Below, in pieces: positions 60,841 to 64,000 of a stretch of DNA of 64,000 nucleotides. Numbering within the stretch: the first letter of the stretch is position 1; each line of letters begins with the position of its first letter. Under the pieces are notes generated by a model. That model did not search any database. It saw nothing but the letters and a program-made list of their open reading frames with translations, and had not been told where the DNA came from. This stretch comes from Amborella trichopoda (taxonomy: Eukaryota > Streptophyta > Magnoliopsida > Amborellales > Amborellaceae): assembly GCF_000471905.2 (NCBI RefSeq), contig NW_006499897.1, positions 5,215,403 to 5,279,402 on the forward strand, given 5' to 3'. The position numbers were made by a program, and so were the translations under genes.

Positions 60841-61770
60841 TATTCGTATTTTTGTTCTGAAAAGTACCAGGTCGATTCTAAAATAATATCCTTTAAACAA
60901 TAGTATTTGCAATGCGTATATCTGCAAAAAGAGAAGTAGTAGATTCTTTGTCCCACATTAGAGAATAGAGAACAATTAATCATGCTTAAATATTGGAAGC
61001 AGTGTCTTCTGTTGTGTTCTTAGTACAAAGGAGAGAGTAAGCTCCACTAGCAAAGCACGCAAAGCATCCAACTCGCATACTCGCACATGCGTATGCAAGG
61101 GCGCAAAGGCGCTTGAGGTGCAAAATGCACTTTGTACACTTATATTGATATAGAGGCACCCTTAGCCTATGCACAAGTCAAGCTCGCAGCTTACAATCTT
61201 TTGGTACTCACATCGAGCAACGCGTAGTTGTGTGGCATCTATGCGAGATGATTTTTTTGAATCGTTGTGACTGTTGACAAACCAGTTACAATTGGTTGTA
61301 ACCAATTAACAATTGATAACAGTTAGACGCATATAAATCTAGCCACTCATAATGAACAGTCACAAGGCATTGAAAGGTCACAACTCATAATATGAAAATC
61401 CACTTTCTCTCTTTGTAAAATGAGACACGATTTTATACCCAAAACACAACCTTTTTACAAATCATCTCTTCCTTTCTATATTACTCTTTCTTAACAAAAA
61501 AGCAACTCTGGCGCTCTAATATATTGCTTTTTTGTGCATCGGACATGTAAAGATAAGTGTTCAATCTTCTATTTGTAGGTATCCTGATAGCAAGTTTGCC
61601 TGATGACCCTCATGCAAACTAATTGTCATCAGTAAGAGGTAAATATTATCTTGAAATAGCACATTGACCTACCTGAAAATAGGAAGATATATCTTCAATT
61701 TGGGTTCAAACACTCCTATCAAACAAAATATTACGGCCCTCACTTCACCCACACCCATTATTTCTATCCA
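60841..61770 (+). repeat. 3' LTR of Copia copy B
   Basis: A 930-bp LTR from tattcgtatttttg to ttatttctatcca, homologous along its length to 49590-50395 and, inverted, to 35377-36110 and 48116-48483. Confidence 0.75.
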
Positions 61771-62300
61771 TGTAAACGCAAACATGTGCACTTACACAAA
61801 TTCACAACACATCCGTATTTACATGCAAGCATAATCTTATGTGGCTTCACACATTTTAAAAGTGAGTTAAGATCGCGATATTCCTCGTGTGAACATGTTT
61901 GCTTATGCATCTATGATTTGGTACATGCAAGAGCTATGCCTAGTGCATGTCTACTTCCATTCCTATGTTTGAGTGACTAACCAAATGTTTGGGTCATATA
62001 CTAGCTTGTATGTATAAGTGATTACGCCTAGCAAGCTTGCATGATTTTGCATTAGTGGGGAATGTGCATGTGTATGTGGAAGCAATAGACGAATATGTAT
62101 GTACATGCATGAGTGTGTGTGTGTGTTTGTGAGAGAGAGATAGAGCTTAGTACAATCAATCTAAAGTAGTGAACTTACACAAGGACCAATAGCAAGTACT
62201 CTCTAAGATACAAAAACTTGTTTTGATAGGCAGCCTGGAGTAATGCGGTACCTCTTATTTCTCATGAAGCATGCAGCATTTCTACCGATCCTCCATTTCT
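61771..62300. other. Flank and likely 3' untranslated region of TRS23
   Basis: No element is recognised. The right part (about 62100-62300) is probably the 3' untranslated region of the minus-strand TRS23 gene. It contains a GT/GA microsatellite at 62113-62145. No clear polyadenylation signal was found. Confidence 0.35.
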
Positions 62301-62497
62301 TCATCGGCCAACCACCACAACCCGATCTTTTCGAATAGCCTGTGAGAGAATCAGCTCAAAAAGTTCGCAACGTATTGGCATCTCCATTTCATAGAATGGG
62401 TTTTTTAGAACGTAATCAGTGTAAAGTTCATAGATGAGATAAATAAGAGCTTCCGTAAGTTGCGTTCCAAGCTCACAGACCACAAAGAACTTGGTCC
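62301..62497 (-). CDS. TRS23: TRAPP complex subunit TRS23/TRAPPC4, last exon
   Basis: On the minus strand, after an acceptor (CTTTTGCAG, ending at 62498), the exon reads GTKFFVVCELGTQLTEAL, then IYLIYELYTDYVLKNPFY, EMEMPIRCELFELILSQ, AIRKDRVVVVGR and TGA at 62303-62301. From memory, this is the C-terminal portion of the sybindin-like TRAPPC4/TRS23 protein. The KNPFYEMEMPIRCELF stretch is the family's most conserved segment, near the end of a protein of about 140 residues in plants. TRS23 is a core subunit of the TRAPP tethering complexes, which activate Rab GTPases in ER-Golgi and post-Golgi traffic. The exon is fully open (65 codons plus stop). Earlier exons must lie right of the window, beyond an intron of more than 1.5 kb that contains an L1 remnant. 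Confidence 0.88.
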
Positions 62498-62622
62498 CTG
62501 CAAAAGTAAACCCACTACAAAATTATTAGAGCTACAAGAAAACCAAATGAAATTAAACTCATTGCTTGTAATTTAGATGCACTACAAAACAAAGGTGTTA
62601 TATCAAAAATCAAGTCAGTGGG

Positions 62623-62768
62623 CTCTCTCTCTCTCTCNNNNNNNNNNNNNNNNNNNNACGTTACGTTAACGTTACGTTAACGTTAACGTTAACGTAACGT
62701 AACGTAACGTAAACGTAAACGTAAACGTTAACGTAACGTAACTAACGTAACTACGTACGTACGTCGTC

Positions 62769-62844
<76 letters not shown>

Positions 62845-62845
62845 T
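62623..62845. repeat. CT/CA microsatellite interrupted by an assembly gap
   Basis: CT repeats at 62623-62637 and 62769-62826 flank a 20-base N run (62638-62657) and an artefactual stretch. A CA repeat follows at 62827-62843. The true repeat length in the genome is unknown. Confidence 0.9.
62638..62772. other. N gap plus artefactual flow-order sequence
   Basis: After 20 Ns the bases from 62658 to about 62770 repeat the cycle T-A-C-G with only homopolymer length (1-3) varying, before passing into cgtcgtctctct. That is the nucleotide flow order of 454 pyrosequencing, so this is most likely read noise retained by the assembler, not genomic DNA. Confidence 0.85.
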
Positions 62846-62949
62846 CTATACCAAACCACACAAGGGGTCTCTTGCCCAAATGCCAGGAAGAAATATCTAT
62901 GGCTAAAGTTATATATACCAGGAATGTCCTTTTTCTGTCGACTATATCT

Positions 62950-64000
62950 TTGTATTTTTATAAATTATAACGTAAGAAAGTGGGCCTCACAAAGGACCCA
63001 GCCTTTGTGATCCTGTAGAAAAACTGGTTCTTGGCAGGAGCACTCTCTACATAATGAAAGAAAGCGAAAAATGAAAAACTTTGTTAGCCAAAAATGTGGA
63101 AGCAAGCTCAAAAAATTGCTGATTGGGTTCTGCTGTTGAGTCCTGCAGAGCTCCTTTTGCAAGCGCATCTGCTCTATAGTTGGCCTTGTGCCACTTATGT
63201 TGAAAGGATACGCTAATATGCTAGCAAAGGAAAGAGATATGCTCAAAGATGTGCTCAAGGAGCCAAGGGCAGGTGGAAGCACCTGAGGCCCATGAAATAA
63301 CACTTTTTCCAGTCTCCAACTACCAAGAAACCCCCCCAAATCACGATTGTTATTTCTTAATCCCTTTTAAAAGTGCTAATGCCTCAGCCAAGATCAAATC
63401 AGCATGGCGAACAAGACCAGTGTACAGGAGGAGAGTGTTTCCATCATGATCTCAAAATAAAACTCCAAAACCCGTGGGGCACGGTTGCCGAGGGAGCAGC
63501 TATCAAAGTTGGGCTTTATCTGGTTGACCTCTGTGGATCTCCAGAGGGAGAAGCAAGAAACATGTGCTGGCCTAGAAGCCAAGATATTTTGCCAATTGTT
63601 AAGGAAGTCGGTAGTCGAGATGGCTTTGAGGCTTTTATGATTTCAGGCCCAGTGAATCCCCAGGGCTCTGATGAGGTCAGTTAGGTCTTGGGGTTGGCTT
63701 CCCTGCCCTCGAATATTCTAATATTTCTTTCATTCCAAAGCACCCAAATGGTTGCAGGCATTGACACTCCTCAGAGAAAAATACCTGCTGCTGGAAAAGA
63801 AGGCGAGTAGAAAGCTTGGACAAGTTGAAGTATTGACTGTGGTACACCCATTGCCAGCCAAAGTGATGGAGCAGCTCGGTCTAGAGTTGTGATGCCACCT
63901 CACAACATTGAAATAGGACAGCATTGGATTCTTCAGCTGACTTGCACATAGTGCACCTATTCGGAATGGGAAGCCCTCTTTGCTGCAGCTTGTCTACTAT
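62950..64000 (-). pseudogene. L1 LINE ORF2 3' end (zf-RVT and RNase H), running off the edge
   Basis: On the minus strand from the right edge: DKLQQRGLPIPNRCTMCKS with AEESNAVLFQCC (64000-63905), the zf-RVT zinc region. Then an LWNERNIRIFEG-like linker (about 63745-63715). RNase H phrases follow: KPNFDSCSLGN (about 63515-63485), RHADLILAEALALLKGIK (63413-63360) and, in another frame, HKWHKANYRADALAKGALQD (about 63210-63150). The frame ends with a stop at 63049-63047. Frame changes between these blocks show it is dead. No poly(A) end or TSD was identified. It lies in the TRS23 intron, in the same orientation as the gene. Confidence 0.78.

Larger units (their letters stand above)
49590..61770 (+). 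mobile_element. Copia LTR retrotransposon copy B (fossil), with nested insertions
   Basis: Plus-strand element of the same family as copy A. It has a 5' LTR (49590-50395), gag (50396 to about 50745), protease, GAG-pre-integrase and integrase (about 52690-54475), integrase end plus reverse transcriptase (57739-58470), and reverse transcriptase end to RNase H (59226 to about 60360). A 3' non-coding segment and the 3' LTR (60841-61770) follow. Insertions of other elements occupy about 50745-52690, 54476-57480, about 57498-57738 and 58479-59225. The two LTRs differ at roughly a quarter of positions by eye, so the element is very old. It is broken many times. No TSD is visible. Confidence 0.8.
62498..64000 (-). 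other. Intron of TRS23 (partial), with gap, microsatellites and L1
   Basis: From the acceptor at 62498 to the window end no further TRS23 exon is found. The stretch holds a 20-N gap, a sequencing artefact, CT and CA repeats, and a minus-strand L1 fragment. Confidence 0.5.

Noticed and set aside
62658-62770. ACGT-type satellite or palindromic repeat
   Set aside because: The strict T-A-C-G order with only run length changing, right beside an N gap, is explained by 454 flow-order noise.

Overview
This is plant nuclear DNA: AT-rich, sparse in genes and dense in old transposable elements. Intact host coding is visible only near the two ends: an unrecognised gene running in from the left (+), a three-exon Pkr1-like V-ATPase assembly factor gene (-, 561-3985), and the last exon of the TRAPP subunit TRS23/TRAPPC4 (-, 62301-62497). 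Both minus-strand genes have introns of several kb that hold transposons. L1 LINEs with a C-terminal RNase H, RTE LINEs, hAT, Copia and long-inverted-repeat elements all fit a flowering plant. The decayed state of nearly every element, the long introns, and a stretch at 62658-62770 whose bases follow the 454 flow order suggest an early-diverging angiosperm assembled from 454 reads. Amborella would fit, but that is only a guess.

Layout. 1-8.2 kb: two convergent host genes, the Pkr1-like gene carrying a MITE and an RTE LINE in its introns. 8.8-19.7 kb: one L1 LINE with target-site duplications (TSDs) at both ends, split near its 5' end by a 5.5-kb hAT transposon that has its own perfect 8-bp TSD. 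21.4-24.5 kb: two non-coding terminal-inverted-repeat elements. 25.0-26.9 kb: scattered coding-like fragments on the minus strand. 27.6-29.9 kb: a second hAT transposase, itself interrupted by a non-autonomous hAT. 29.9-30.7 kb: a GC-richer block that looks organellar. 31.7-34.3 kb: a hAT MITE and a second RTE copy, both with TSDs.

35.4-61.8 kb is dominated by two old Copia elements of one family lying head to head: copy A (-, 35377-48483) and copy B (+, 49590-61770), with their 5' LTRs 1.1 kb apart. Copy A has been invaded by a cluster of small LTR elements (36.7-41.1 kb), a third hAT transposase, a pyrimidine-rich insert ending in a poly(A) tract, and two GC-rich MITE-like elements. Copy B has been invaded by a 1.9-kb block holding a hairpin-bearing degenerate tandem repeat, a 3.0-kb fold-back element, a short hairpin-rich insert and a 747-bp hAT MITE. 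61.8-64 kb returns to host sequence: the TRS23 last exon, then an intron with a sequencing gap and an L1 running off the right edge.

There is no operon-like or defence-like system here. The main interest is the order of nesting, recoverable from TSDs, together with the fold-back element and the hairpin tandem repeat, neither of which I can assign to a named family. Boundaries marked 'about' are by eye; percentages are rough visual estimates.
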